Assembly: GCA_025618425.1 (NCBI GenBank)
Contig: CM046836.1
Location: forward strand, 24,311,030-24,375,029
Direction: 5' to 3'
Length of the DNA stretch: 64,000 nucleotides
Source of the DNA: Heliocidaris tuberculata
Lineage: Eukaryota > Echinodermata > Echinoidea > Camarodonta > Echinometridae
Below are positions 1-11,049 of the stretch, piece after piece (position 1 is the first letter of the stretch; every line of letters begins with the position of its first letter). The position numbers and the translations under genes were made by a program. Below the pieces are notes generated by a model. It was given only the letters and a program-made list of their open reading frames with translations, had not been told where the DNA came from and did no database searches.

Positions 1-539
1 AATAAATTTTTTTTCTTCAGTGAATTCTCGTGGAAAAAAAAAAATCACCCTGGTGGGAGATGATGAATAGATTACCCCCAAACACAAGAACTGAGCAATT
101 GGACACCCTTACTATTTCTTCACTATTTTAAAGAGTATTACAAAGAAATTTAACAAGTGAATTTAATATGAACATTTGACATCCTTTCACATGTAAAATA
201 GAATTCAAAGTTCTACCACAGATATATGAGATTATTAGATAATGGTAAATAAAGTAATCTTACATAAAGATAATCTGTTATATCAAAATACCCAATACTT
301 TTCATTTTAAATGCAAAATGAAATCCGTCATTGAGTTCATACGTCACAGAGCTTACTTTTAAGTCGAGGCAACATTTTAGTCACTTTGACATCTTATGGA
401 GCTCATAGCTGTTTGAGAAGATATTTTCAAGACCTAATATTTTCAGCTTTCAAATGATACATGTATTTTCTTAGATTCAATGCATAAAATTATCTAAGAA
501 ATTTGAAAGTGGACCTTGAAAAACTCCTTTAATATCTGT

Positions 540-604
540 ACAGGTCAAATATCTTCACTAAAAATTTGTGAAAACTTGTGAAAACTTGTAAAAACTTGTG
601 AAAG
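540..604 (+). repeat. Short tandem repeat, unit GTGAAAACTT
   Basis: Four near-identical units of about 10 to 11 bases (TTGTGAAAACTTGTGAAAAC and so on) lie in AT-rich DNA. The rest of 1-720 shows no gene or recognisable element. Confidence 0.6.
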
Positions 605-723
605 ATTAAATCACAATCAATCTCATATGAGATCAAATCATAGGTCAATGCCTATTGTGCCTATGAGCTACGTATACATAATAGTAGTCTTGACATCTGA
701 ACCTAGAAAAGTTATATAGCCAA

Positions 724-813
724 CAGTCACAGCCCTTTGTCCTCCTTACTGAAGGAAGCAGATGGAATCCGCTTCAATCTTTTTCAGTGGTCGAGCACAA
801 GGAAGTGTCTTGA
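724..813 (+). pseudogene. Inverted, truncated copy of the SAMD3-like last exon
   Basis: The plus strand reads QSQPFVLLTEGSRWNPLQSF then SVVEHKEVS and a TGA stop. This is clearly homologous to residues QSQPFVLLIGGTRWKPLQSF of the last exon at 2460-2780, in opposite orientation. After the stop the similarity resumes with the gene's 3' flank (TTGACATTCCTATATAGCCA at 810-829 against the complement of 2361-2380). The copy therefore lost about 250 bp of coding sequence. No acceptor was identified. Confidence 0.75.
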
Positions 814-985
814 CATTCCTATATAGCCAACAGTGTAACCTAGAAAAGTTATTTCTGTTGAAGTTTTTTTGTTGATTCGTGATCGTAAGTGTTCAAAGAT
901 CAATTTTAGCTTTGTTTCCCAAGAGGCAACCTTGAGCCATTTGCATAATTTGCATAAATATAACAGCGACTATTGGTTTACAGAT
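810..985 (+). repeat. Inverted duplicate of the SAMD3-like 3' flank
   Basis: This segment matches the reverse complement of about 2225-2380, including GCAACCTTGAGC and TTTGCATAATTTGCATAAAT. Together with 724-813 it forms an inverted duplication around the MITE at 1608-2152. The duplication must predate that insertion or have been split by it. Confidence 0.65.
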
Positions 986-1607
986 TATGCAGCCCAAGAC
1001 ATATTACTCAATATGTACAAAGGGATTTACATACCACAATATAATACAAATCTCGACCAGTGTTGTTTATCTTGAGTAATGATCCTGTGCTACGACGAGC
1101 GAATTAAATATCAGAAAATGATATTAGATCTGCTGAGGGATTTTGCGGGGAATAGAATCCACTTTCGTCACCTTTTGGAAGTGTGAGATCAGTTTTAGGT
1201 ACTAAAGGTCAAGTGAAGGTCAGAATCGTTATAGTTAACAAGTTTTGACATTTATTTGTTGGGTTGATCAAACGGGAAAAGAAAAGAATTAAAGCAGGAA
1301 AGTATCACAGATTGATCTGAACATCTCTCTAAAATCCCATTCTTTGTGTCCTGATAATGAGTTATGATATTAAAAATTCTACCTTTCTGACCCAGCATAA
1401 TTATCGAACTATGACTTAAACCTGACTTTCAATTTGTGACTTCCATCCTAAATTGAAAAGAGAACGCTATCAGAGGAACATAAGATCCACAAACCCGTCA
1501 TAAATGTACTATATATAAGTAGGCCTACGCGGATGTAAAAAATCAACTATAGCAGTAGTTTCACCTTGTAACACCCCCTTGTGATTGTTATTGACTGAAA
1601 ATTTATA

Positions 1608-2152
1608 TTAAAGGAGAATGAAACCCTGGGAAAAATCAATTTCAATGAAAAGAGAGGATAGAGAGAAGCAATTTCAAAAAAGTTCCATCAAAATCGGTTA
1701 CAAAATGCGAAAGTTATGAAAGTTTGAAAAGTCTCAATTTACTTTCTATGGCGATCCTCAAATTGGCAATGTTGCTTCAAAGTGACAGGTTTAGTAGTAC
1801 AACTCTCCATATGTTTTGTACACAAAATTTCATATTTTCCCCATTCTCTCTCAAGGTGCAGCTTGTCTCCTATGTATTTGACACAACATATGTTAAGTTC
1901 ACAAAAAGACAAGCAGCATCTTTAGAGATAATGGAGAAAAATAAAAATATGAAAAACATATTGAGAGTTGTACTACTAAAGCCTGCCATTTTGAAGCAAC
2001 ATTGCTAATTTGAGGATCGCCATTAAGACTTTTCAAACTTTCATAACTTTCTCATTTCGTAACCGATTTTGATGGAACTTTTTAAAAATTGCTTCTCTCT
2101 ATCCTCTCTTTTCATTAAAATAGATATTTCCCAGAGTTTCATTCTCCTTTAA
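1608..2152. mobile_element. Fold-back MITE, TTAAAGG family (copy A)
   Basis: The left end TTAAAGGAGAATGAAACCCT and the right end ATTCTCCTTTAA are inverted repeats. Complementarity continues about 200 bp inwards (GAGAGGATAGAGAGAAGCAA at left, its complement at right). The arms enclose an 80-bp inner inverted segment around CAAATTGGCAATGTTGCTTC. No coding capacity. A TTAA or TA target is likely because the palindromic ends include TTAA. Confidence 0.8.
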
Positions 2153-2459
2153 ACAAAATAAACACTGTTAGAGATTGGTATCATATTGCAGTACATAGGT
2201 TCCTTCACAAATTTTGCATAAACTGAAACCAGCGATCACTTTTACATTTATGCAAATTATGCAAATTTGCTCAAGGTTGCCCCTTGGGCAACAAAGCTGA
2301 AATTGCTCACTGACCACTTATGATTACAAATTAAAGAAAAAACTTCAACAGAACACTTTTGGCTATATAGGAATGTCAAGCCGACTATAACCTGGTCTTA
2401 AAACTTGCTTCGATAACAACAAATAACAACAAACAAATAACAACAAATAAATAACTGCA

Positions 2460-2780
2460 TTACTGTTGGCTCAGCCAATTGCGAAACCGGAGGACGGATG
2501 CTGCAGTTACAGATCCTCCTAGTTTGTACACGAGACCCTCTAGAAACTGCCACACTGCCATGCAGTGTGGCTGGTAGTCAACATCCAGAACAAATATCAT
2601 CTTGAAGACAATATCTACAGCCGCTTGTACACTCTTGCATGGCACTACCCTGCGCTCCACCACAGCAAAAGATTGCAGTGGCTTCCATCTGGTTCCTCCA
2701 ATAAGGAGGACGAAGGGCTGTGACTGTGGATGTTCGGTGTTAACGATGCTGGATGTATAAAACTCCACACTGGTTCCTTC
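2460..2780 (-). CDS. SAMD3-like last exon
   Basis: Acceptor TTGCTTACAG, 106 codons and a TAA stop (2462-2460). It reads EGTSVEFYTSSIVNTEHPQS, PFVLLIGGTRWKPL, SFAVVERRVVPCKS, then FKMIFVLDVDY and a helical tail ending NWLSQQ. The run 'QPF.L..G....L..F.VV....V....V..A.D..FK..FV....Y' is the most diagnostic part of the SAMD3-like family. An upstream in-frame ATG in the intron should not be taken as the start. A partial inverted duplicate lies at 724-813. Confidence 0.85.
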   Translation of the reverse strand, partial: EGTSVEFYTSSIVNTEHPQSQPFVLLIGGTRWKPLQSFAVVERRVVPCKSVQAAVDIVFKMIFVLDVDYQPHCMAVWQFLEGLVYKLGGSVTAASVLRFRNWLSQQ

Positions 2781-5700
2781 CTGTAAGCAAACAAGTTTAA
2801 AAAGTAATGTACACCTTGCAACCAATCTCACCAAAAAAATAATTGTTTTGTTACATTATTCAGCTTTTTTACCATATCAATTTTGCAATAACTCTACCAA
2901 ACTAGGAGCTGGGGTCATGAAGGTCACGTCATAACCCTAATAGAGCGGTTGAGGCATAATGCCCCCCCCCTTGACCTTTCGTGTGATAAATTCGCCAACG
3001 AAAAAGCTCTCGCCACGACATTTCAAAATTGCTAAAAAACAGGATTTCCTGTATAATTTCAAAACAAACTGTTTTCTGAAAAAAATTCATAAAATGCATG
3101 ATTATTTTTGCTTTTACAGATTAAAATCAAATTCTAAAAGTCTGATTTCATGCATAAATTAATGACATAAAAGTATTTTAGAAAATTTAACTATACAATT
3201 TCGTAAATTCTGCTGCGGGTGACATGTTTGCCGATTTTCGTTGCCTTCGGACAGTCGACGGCTGAGATCTCAGGGGTACCATAATGCCCCCCCCCCCCCA
3301 TAGCATAGACCAAAATAGCCCAGCTCTTTTAGGGTTAAAGCTGAAGGCCTCTTCTAGAAGTCCTTGAAATACAAAGATAGAGATATGGCATTTTATATAC
3401 CGCATGTCTAGATTCTAGGCCTCTGATTGGTCAAATTTGCGGGCATGAAATTCACTACGGACTGCCGGGCGGTATGGTGAAAACTATTGACCTAGCATAG
3501 TTCTGCCCGCGCATACAATACAAATTTATGCATGACCTAAACCACAAAATGACTTGGGGGAGGGGGAATAAGGGCCCAGACAATTTTGTTACGCAATGCG
3601 AACATGCCACACCACTTTCTGACATATCAAAAGGGAAAAAATGAAGATTTTCAAGAAAATAACAATAGATTTGTGTTCTTTACTTGAATTTCGACAAAAG
3701 CCCTGTCTTTTTAGGGTGAAAGAGTTGTGAACCGCAGGCATCGAGTACAAATTAACTTTTTGAATTATCCACTTTTAGGAATAAACTCTGACTCACCACT
3801 TTCCAGTCAATGAAGGACCTTAAAGCCTGCTCAGGTGTGCATCTCCCTCTCATAGTTTTGTTGCGCCCACTAAACAGGAATGGCAGCAAGTTCAAGGCCA
3901 AACCCTGCTGTTCATCTAAGGAAAAATGATATTAGAAGACATGTAAAAGACATCACAGAGCTTATGTTTGCCAATTCTGTCATGTTAAAAACTAATTTAT
4001 TACACACAAATAAGTGAATTGTGACATAACATAAACAATCCTTTACTAAAGATGGTTCCTGTAAGGTCTGAACGTTCCAATAATTTTAAGTCAGCTGACT
4101 CAGCTCATTTCTCACTATGATTGTTCACATCCGAATCATCTTCACATGCAAAGACTGGTCATTGTGCATTTCAAATACAGGGTATCTTCTGTCTTTTCCT
4201 CAAAGATTATATTTGTACAGTGAAATTATTAATTGTCAGTAAGAGGTCATAACAATTTTCACAATATGGACTGACCTTGCAAAAACCAAAACCTACATCA
4301 TCTAGATGACTAATTGGGTTATCCATGAAGAACATTTATGATGCATCTGCAAACATATCTCTACAAATAGACATTTTCTATTCTGCTTATTTTTTTCCAA
4401 ATTACCTACTTTGACATGTAGGGGGTTCTGCCCAATGACCCAGTGTGGACACAGGTCCCCCATTCAAACAAACACTTTCTCTTCCCTTCTTTCCTGATGG
4501 ATTTATGTATTTTAAACAGCAGTCAAAACATGGAAAATTAAAATTAATGACTTCTTTTTGATGAGTAATGGCTTCTGTAAAATATCAAGAGGAATGAAAG
4601 AATGCCACAACATGTATCAGCTTTTTTTTTTTTTTCATCACTATTAATTCTGAGGAGAAATTAGAGAGAAACTTACTTAGTTTTTCATGTAAGATTTTAT
4701 TGTAATCCTTTTGAATTTGTTGGAAACCATAAAACCAGTTATGGACATGCAGAGAGAAGTAAAATGACTGAATAGTTTTTGTAGCCACATGAGCTGGAAA
4801 TTAAACATCACAAATCCTAAAATAAAATACTTGTTTCCACCATGACAGAAACTGATTACGAGTACGTATATGGATTATGTAAGGAAAATAGGGTGGATGC
4901 ACAAACTGTACAGGAAAACATGATAAACAGGAAAACAAAATGTTACCTTCTGGAAGGTCAGCAATTTCAACTCCGCACCCAAGCTTCTCCATCCAATTTC
5001 GTGGGACTTCCACATTCCTGACATAATCAAGAATTTTCTGTGTCATCTTTGGCCATTCGACGAGAAAGCGTTTTGAAGCGTCTTTGGAAATAGTGAGTTC
5101 GAAGTCTTGCTCCACCTGCAGCAAGAAACATGTAAAAGATAACTTGTTTTGATGATATTGGTCGATATCCTTCATAAATGGCACTAAAAATGAGACTGCA
5201 CCTAGCTATGAAGCTTCAAGAATAACCATTAAAACAGTACTTGATATATCCCATTCAGGAGTTTGAACAATGAGACTACCCCAAAACATTACATCTCCTG
5301 CACATCATAAGAAGTAAAACTTACTATCTCGGGCTGCAGCAAATGGGGATATTGGGCAAGAATCTCCAGCACACTTGCTTTAGAAGTTCGTATCCATGCA
5401 TGCCTGTTTTTTGCTGTTTGTTTCATCAAAGTGACGATGTCCCCGGTGTTTTGAGTGTGTTTCAAAACATTAATGAGCTTCTCTTCTTCTTCATCAGACA
5501 CTAAAAAATGAAAAATAAAATTGACTCGTAACACAAAACTTTGTCATCTCTTCAGCTTTCCGGACAGACGAACTGACAAGTTTCACAAGCGTCATGGACC
5601 TACGGCGTCACAAACAGCTGGGGCATTTTTAGAGCAGAGCTTAGCATGTTTGAGAAAAAGATATCAAAAATATTTTTTAAATTTATGAAACGTATTTAGA

Positions 5701-8150
5701 TGTTTGAATAGCAAAATATAAGTTGTATACATCCCTGCACATCAACAGGAATCAACTTGGATTTGGGTTGCAGGGGACCTTAACGTCCAATTCTGCTCCA
5801 ATGATTAGATCCTGATGTGGCCTAGCTAATCCAGCAATCAATAATAAACTTGGACCCCTATTCTGTGATACTTTATGATTCATTACTGGCGAGGCATAGT
5901 GCAAGCCTATCAATTAGAAATTGAAAAAAATATGCATTGCATATTCATAAAATTGCTGGATTATCACTAGTTTTGTTATGCAACATATCACATATTGTTC
6001 CATAATTACAAAGATCAACATTTTTCGCTTTATGATGAATACAAATTTGATATGAAGAATATTAAGAGGTGTCATGGTCTAGTGGATATTTCTTCGAACT
6101 GCGGATCACACGTTACGGGGTTCGAATCCCATCTCTGCACTAATGTCCTTTGGCAAGAAATTAGTCTACATTTGCCACTCTCCACCCAGGTGGAAATGGG
6201 TACCTGATATGCTTGAGCGCTATATACTTTGGAGGCTCGGCTATGACCGGGGTAATAATGTCTAAACGCCATGAGCCTCACAACGTCACAAACATGAGCG
6301 CTAGACAAATGGCCAATATTATGAAGGAGAGAAGTTTTCAGAGTGAAAAAGGAAATTTGAAGAAAAAAAAAATCCCTTCCTCAGTGGGTAGAGCTGCCAG
6401 TGGCAGGCAAAGGGTTAATGAAATGTCATTACTGATTTCTATTACTGACCAGCAAATTATTCTAACAGCGTATTCTTTGATCATGTACGAGTGAAGTTTC
6501 AGTGACTTAAACTCTGGTGATTCTAAAGATAGGATTTTTACCAACCAATAAACTTTGCATTTCAAAAGTTCCTAATCATAAATCTTACACATCGTAGCCA
6601 GACAATTCAATAAAATCCTTTAAAAACAAATTTGTGGAAAGCAGAAGTGAAAATAGACATGCATATCTGTTTTAGTATTAATCCTTGAACGCTTACACAC
6701 AGCCTCAATAGGTTGGTGACACTTTTGTAGCAGCTTAGGGCATGTGGTGGGAGATGACCTCTTTGGGGGCTGAACCTTCTTCTTTGGATTGGTTGGACTT
6801 TGCTCTTTTCGGCGGACATATCGCAGCCTCTCCTCCAGGCACCCACTTGCTGGTTTCCCTTTCCTGCCCTTGATATACCATGCTTCCTGCAGCATAAAAT
6901 ATTTAAATGGGAATACAAAATAAATAAATATATATTTTTTTCATTATTTTGTCCTTATTCCATGGTTAAATTTTTAAGTTAATTGCATCCCATCACCATT
7001 CGCCCCCTTTACCAACTTTGTAATATGCCTTGAGTTCAAACACGATATTTGACAGCCTGTATTTTAACAAGTGAATTAGTAAATTATGCGATGCGTAATA
7101 TATGTCCCCGCCTGAAGTGTAGATCTGTGGAATGGCGTTAATTTTTGTAATTTCTGATAGATCCTTCTAGATAAATACGAGAAATGAATTATTAAATTAA
7201 TATTTTGTAATCATATTGCATTTTTCATTGATTTTGAATACATTTGCATAATTAAAGAATTTCACAATTCTGTGTAGAAGTTTGGAAGCCCCCATCAAGC
7301 CCTGTCAGATAAAACAAACAGAATCAAAATCCGCTGCGAAATAGCGAAGTAGTATTTTTCACTGATTCTGAATAAATTTGCATAAATTTGCATAATTAAA
7401 TAAATGAATTTCAAAGTTCTGTGTAGAAGTTTTGAAGCCCCCACCAAGTCCTATCAGATAAAACAATCAGAATCAAAATCGGCCAAGAAATGACAGAGAA
7501 GAAGCAAATTTTAACATTTCGAGCACACACGGATGGATGGACAGACATACATACATACACACGTACGGAGCCCGTTTCATAGTCCCGGCCTAGGCCCTCG
7601 CGAACTTGAGAAATTGTAACTGTACAGAACTAACGAGTAATACTATCGCCGTTAGAATGAGAAAAGAATTCCTATTTTGTGAAAGCTGAATATCATTTTG
7701 CAAAAATACAAGTGTGCAATCCCACAACAGAAAAATACTGTACACTTACGATTCTAAAGGAAATGAAAGGTCTAAATCAATCTGAAACATTTCTCCATGA
7801 TTGCCTATTCCCTTGCTGGTACTGCAGTCAACAGTGTAACGATGCAGGGACCGGGTACCTAAACGGGCAAGTACCGGTATGTACGCGCATGTTGTCAGGC
7901 GCAGCGCTGCATGCAGCAGCATGAGTACGTACTGCACTCGCAGGGAATTGGCAACCAGGGAGAATAGCGGGCAAGTTTTGGCGACTTTACTACATTATTC
8001 AAAATATTTGGGGGATTGTTACTGCTTCAGATGTATTATAAAAAGTTCATCATTAGAATGGTATAGTAAATATTCGTTTGGCTTACCTTCAAACACCTTT
8101 ATGAGGTCTTCGAACCCCCAGTTTCGTAGTCTCTCTGCCACTGCTTCCAT
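2460..8150 (-). CDS. SAMD3-like gene (whole gene span, minus strand)
   Basis: Gene model built by hand from splice sites and phase. Exons in coding order are 8150-8087, an uncertain SAM exon near 7816-7750, then 6886-6697, 5500-5325, 5115-4947, 4793-4677, 3915-3797 and 2780-2460. From 6886 to the stop every junction agrees in phase (1, 0, 1, 1, 0) and reads 363 residues without a stop. The start exon resembles the first helices of a SAM domain. The C-terminal part carries the family pattern: an acidic start, a stretch with FLVEWPKMTQKILDYV, then PFVLLIGG and VVERRVV before a helical end. This matches the SAMD3-like proteins that are multicopy in fish and echinoderms, whose biochemical role is unknown to me. 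SAM domains usually mediate protein-protein contact. The middle of the SAM domain is not securely located, so the model is incomplete there. Confidence 0.8.
3797..3915 (-). CDS. SAMD3-like exon: linker to C-terminal domain
   Basis: Acceptor TTCCTTAG, 119 nt, donor GTGAGT (3796-3791), ends in phase 0. It encodes NEQQGLALNLLPFLFSGRNK and ends PEQALRSFIDWKV, which joins to EGTSVEFY in the last exon. Family members have the same 'A...FID.....GTS...Y' junction. Confidence 0.78.
4677..4793 (-). CDS. SAMD3-like exon: aromatic/helical segment
   Basis: Acceptor TTTCCAG, 117 nt, strong donor GTAAGT (4676-4671). It reads AHVATKTIQSFYFSLHVHNW and on to FQQIQKDYNKILHEKL. Both phases match the neighbouring exons. 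No catalytic motif is visible. Confidence 0.72.
   Translation of the reverse strand, partial: LMWLQKLFSHFTSLCMSITGFMVSNKFKRITIKSYMKN
4947..5115 (-). CDS. SAMD3-like exon: FLVEWP region
   Basis: Acceptor CTTGCTGCAG, 56 codons plus one base, donor GTAACA (4946-4941). It encodes VEQDFELTISKDASKRFLVE followed by WPKMTQKILDYV, the segment in which family members have '..F......A..FL..WP......I'. The phase-1 end fits the next exon. Confidence 0.8.
5325..5500 (-). CDS. SAMD3-like exon: acidic start of conserved region
   Basis: Acceptor TTTTTTAG, 58 whole codons, donor GTAAGT (5324-5319), phase 0 at the end. It reads SDEEEEKLINVLKHTQNTGD, then a helix ending AQYPHLLQPEI. The pattern of an acidic patch, 'L...GD...LM..T...R..WI', then 'ILAQYPHLL' is the recognisable opening of the SAMD3-like C-terminal domain. 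Confidence 0.8.
6064..6325 (+). mobile_element. tRNA-derived SINE
   Basis: The A box TGGTCTAGTGG (about 6075-6085) and B box GGTTCGAATCC (about 6119-6129) are spaced as in a tRNA gene. The tRNA-unrelated body follows (TTGGCAAG, CTACATTTGCCACTCTCCAC, GGGTACCTGATATGCTTGA) and ends near GGCCAATATTAT. The anticodon-loop part is degenerate, so this is not a working tRNA gene. A second member lies at 58085-58440. Confidence 0.85.
6697..6886 (-). CDS. SAMD3-like exon: basic linker
   Basis: Acceptor TGCTGCAG then 63 codons plus one base, donor GTAAGC at 6696-6691. The frame was chosen because its phase-1 end joins the next exon exactly. It encodes a Lys/Arg/Pro-rich linker (ERLRYVRRKEQ, NPKKKVQPPKR, CPKLLQKCHQPIEAV), as expected between the SAM domain and the conserved C-terminal region. 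The alternative overlapping frame is also open but does not fit the phase. Confidence 0.65.
7239..7545. repeat. Tandemly duplicated interspersed repeat
   Basis: A segment running from TTTTTCATTGATTTTGAATA through CTGTGTAGAAGTTTGGAAGC to CAGAATCAAAATC occurs twice in direct orientation (about 7240-7350 and 7352-7490). It is followed by GGATGGATGGACAGACATAC and an (ACAT)n stretch. It sits in the intron after the SAM exons. No coding. Confidence 0.6.
7750..7816 (-). CDS. Possible second SAM-domain exon
   Basis: A strong donor GTAAGT (7749-7744) follows a frame reading GEMFQIDLDLSFPLES, which looks like the middle of a SAM domain (a Gly-Glu turn followed by alternating Leu/Asp). The acceptor is unclear: the good polypyrimidine/CAG site gives a stop in the phase left by exon 1, while the next AG (ending GGGAATAG) gives an open frame but is weak. 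The phase-2 end does not match the phase-0 start of the exon at 6886, so at least one further exon or a different boundary must exist. Confidence 0.3.
8087..8150 (-). CDS. SAMD3-like exon 1: SAM-domain start
   Basis: ATG at 8150-8148 opens 21 codons beginning MEAVAERLRNWGFEDLIKVF, the typical first two helices of a SAM domain. The exon ends GAAG at a good donor GTAAGC (8086-8081), phase 1. No other upstream in-frame ATG is needed, and a SAM domain starting at residue 1 to 5 is usual for this family. Too short to appear as a long open frame. Confidence 0.75.
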
Positions 8151-8179
8151 GATGAAAGTAGAAATATGCAAACGTAAAC

Positions 8180-8245
8180 GTTAACTGCGACGCGTGGTTC
8201 TCGTTTTCTATTGGCTCATTTCATGTCACATGATCAAAAGTTTTA
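8180..8245 (-). promoter_or_regulatory. Possible promoter elements of the SAMD3-like gene
   Basis: Just upstream of the ATG, the minus strand has a CCAAT box (plus-strand ATTGG near 8211) and a palindromic TCACATGA E-box near 8226. Position and orientation suit a core promoter, but no TATA box or initiator is clear. Inference from motif only. Confidence 0.3.
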
Positions 8246-8269
8246 ACCAACCGTCGAACGGCGGGAATA

Positions 8270-8450
8270 CTATATTTTAATTAACCAAGTTAATTTACCC
8301 AAATGTTGGTTATTTTTTTAACCAACCAATTGAAACTGGCTTTAACGAACCACATTATCACCAAACCACGGCACTTTACCCAACAGTTGGTTATTTTTTT
8401 TAACCAACCAGTTTTAATACGTAAAAATTTTACCAGTGTTTTTAGAGTGT
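8270..8450. repeat. Truncated copy of an ACCCAAC/GTTGGTT repeat element
   Basis: It contains repeated TTACCCAA, GTTGGTTATTTTTTTAACCA and ends TTTTTAGAGTGTA. This resembles the right end of the element at 38765-39691 (TTTTAAGAGTGTA). The matching left end is missing, so it is probably a 5'-truncated relative. Confidence 0.5.
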
Positions 8451-8516
8451 ATAGGACAATTACTATTTACTGAATAAATGACAATGACAGCACAGTTCAA
8501 GCCTGTAATTTTATAC

Positions 8517-8930
8517 CAGTGTTGGGTCCAAGACCAGAGGGTCCGAGTCTCCGAGATCAAGATCAAGATCCGCAGCTCAAGATCGAGATCAGAACATCTG
8601 AGATCAAGATCAGATATGTCCGAGAACAAGATCAAGATCGAGGTTACTGATGCCGATCTCGAGACTGGTGTCGAGATCAAGATCTATCTCGAGGTACCCA
8701 ACACTGAGTCGTGTTTTCGCCGATTGGTGAACGATTCGTTTGATAATTTACGTACTAATAACAATGTTGATCTCGAGCGATCTCGAGCGAAAATTCAGAG
8801 AACAGAAGCTCCGAGATCAAGATCAAGATCAAGACCAACACCTTCGAGATCAAGAACAAGATCGAGGTTACTGATGCCGATCTCGAGACTGGTCTCGAGA
8901 TCAAGATCGATCTTGAGGTACCCAACACTG
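8517..8930. mobile_element. hAT-like non-autonomous element with 8-bp TSD
   Basis: Ends are CAGTGTTGGGT and ACCCAACACTG, a perfect 11-bp terminal inverted repeat. Flanks are TTTTATAC (8509-8516) and TTTTATAT (8931-8938), an 8-bp duplication with one mismatch. CAGTG termini with 8-bp duplications are typical of hAT elements. The interior is AGATCAAGATC-rich and carries an internal duplication of the 3' terminal 67 bp (8640-8706 and 8864-8930). The long open frame across it is a product of this simple repeat. Confidence 0.8.
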
Positions 8931-9783
8931 TTTTATATATACACTCTTGATGCAGAGGTGCGGATATCCACTCTTTCCAGGAATCAGTCTTTTTATAGGG
9001 ATCACTTCCTTTTGGGAGTTAAAATCCACTCAAATGTAGTGGTCGAATCGCTCTTCTGAGAGTGGGTTCTACTAATTTTGTGGATTTCAACTCTTGTATA
9101 TTTGAGAGAGTAGATAGAATCGGTTAATTCATTTTTTTCCTTTTTGCTTCTAGCCCATTATTTGCATATAGCCTACACATTATCAGTAAAACTGGCATAA
9201 TATACATTACCATGATGACTGGCTGTAGTGAATTTTGAAAATTGTTTATTTACTACTCATACCTACTAGCGATTACGCAAATTTAACTACTCCATCCAAA
9301 ACAAAAACAAAAACAAAAACATAACAAACAAACGAAATCAAAATCAAAACAAAAGAAAGCAAAATATGCTGTGCTCGATCGTATTATGCGACTGTAAATT
9401 ATAGATTTGAAATATCACGTTCAAGCTCTAAAAATTAATGGATAGCATTTGGCTGCTGAACATTGAGTGAACCCACGCATCATTTCGTTCAGAAATAATG
9501 ACATGATCCAGATAACAAAAAGGGGTTCCTTTAAAAAGAGTTCTAAATTCCAAGAGAAAACCAAAGGAACAACCAAAGTGCCATGTAGATCTAGAAAGGA
9601 TTTATTGGAGAAAACAACACTTACCGAAATTAATGAATGAGCACACTTTTTGTCCGTTCGACTCGAGACCTTGAAAATGGACTGAATAATGGTTGCAGAA
9701 TAATATATGCGTATAATGCCGGGGGTGTTTTACGTCAATAGCATCAGAAATTATATCAATAACAAAGAGAATGATGAATCCCA

Positions 9784-9828
9784 GGCCTGTGTATGGGTCG
9801 CTTAAAAAAAAAAAAAAAAAAAAAAAAG
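9784..9828 (+). repeat. Poly-A/T and homopolymer tracts
   Basis: A run of about 23 A at 9805-9827. The stretch 9120-9780 has only an (AAAAAC)n tract near 9300 and no gene that I can support. Confidence 0.6.
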
Positions 9829-9959
9829 TGAACAAAGCATACAAACTTTCCAATTATTACCACAATAAAGTTCTTGAAAAGGATGTGGGCAAATTATGTG
9901 CCAGGTTTTACAACGGGTCAGTGCAGTATCAAGTTGCCTCCTCTGTTCGTAGACTAGAC

Positions 9960-10873
9960 TCTCTCTCTCTCTCCCTTTTGCTATGTGTGTCTTTTTTCAG
10001 ATCAATGCTCTTTTCTCTGTCTGTCTATATGCATTTTTATTTTTTGTGTGTCTCGTTGGCTCGAACCATTTCCTCTTTCTCTCTCTCTCTCTCTCTTTCT
10101 CTTTCTCTTTTATATCTTCCTCTTTATGTTTCCCCTATCATGCATAATTATAATTCCCTAACCGGACAGCTTAACAAGAAAAAAGCCACATAAAAGCACA
10201 CCCGAATTTGTTTTTGATTCGTAAAAATAAGGTTCAGAGATTCAAAGTTCATTTTTTATGTCGAGTGACCAAAAGTTCAATATGTAAGGTTTTTTTTTAA
10301 ATTCTTTTCTCCCCTTCTTCTTCCTTTATCTCCCCCCTTTTTTTTTCTTTCCTCTCCCCCCCCCCCCCTCTTTTTTTCCAGGCCGTAGATAATACTGTGA
10401 ACACACAGAGAGAACCCGATGTATACGGGGATGGATAATACAAAAGGAGAGGGGCCCAGGAGCTGGAAAGAAAACAGATTTTTAAAAATTAATTAAAAAA
10501 AAACAAAAAAACGTGAGAAATAGGGTTATGAGAAGTCTTATTTTGAAAACTATTACAGTCGACTCAAGGAACGAATTCAGTTGTAGACAGAAGTGCCGTC
10601 TGGCATTTACAAAGGACGAAAAAAAAGGGAGAAAAACATTCACAATGACACCAATCTGCTAAGGAATTTTTATTGTTCTGTGATAGATTCACCAGTTTCC
10701 TTCAAATGTCTCAATGGTTTCTAATCGGCTTTCTTTACTATATGTAAAGAATGGGTTGTCTTTAGTAGCAAGAAAAAAAAAGTTTTAAAAACGATAAACC
10801 TTTAAGATTTCAAACCATGCACTGACAAACATTATGATAATCGCCTCATGTTTCTCACTTCCCATTTCTCCCC

Positions 10874-10916
<43 letters not shown>

Positions 10917-11006
10917 CCTCCTCTATTCCTCGTCTAATCGTCCATCCCCCCCCCCTTTCCCTCTCTTCCTTCCATTCCTCGTCTAATTGCCCCCTCCCTC
11001 CCATCC

Positions 11007-11049
<43 letters not shown>

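Noticed and set aside
6064..6140. tRNA gene
   Set aside because: A and B boxes fit, but acceptor and anticodon stems do not pair and a SINE body follows.
8478..9059. 193-codon frame rich in Arg-Ser repeats, like an SR protein
   Set aside because: It comes from AGATCAAGATC simple repeats inside a hAT-like element with defined ends; the frame crosses both element borders.
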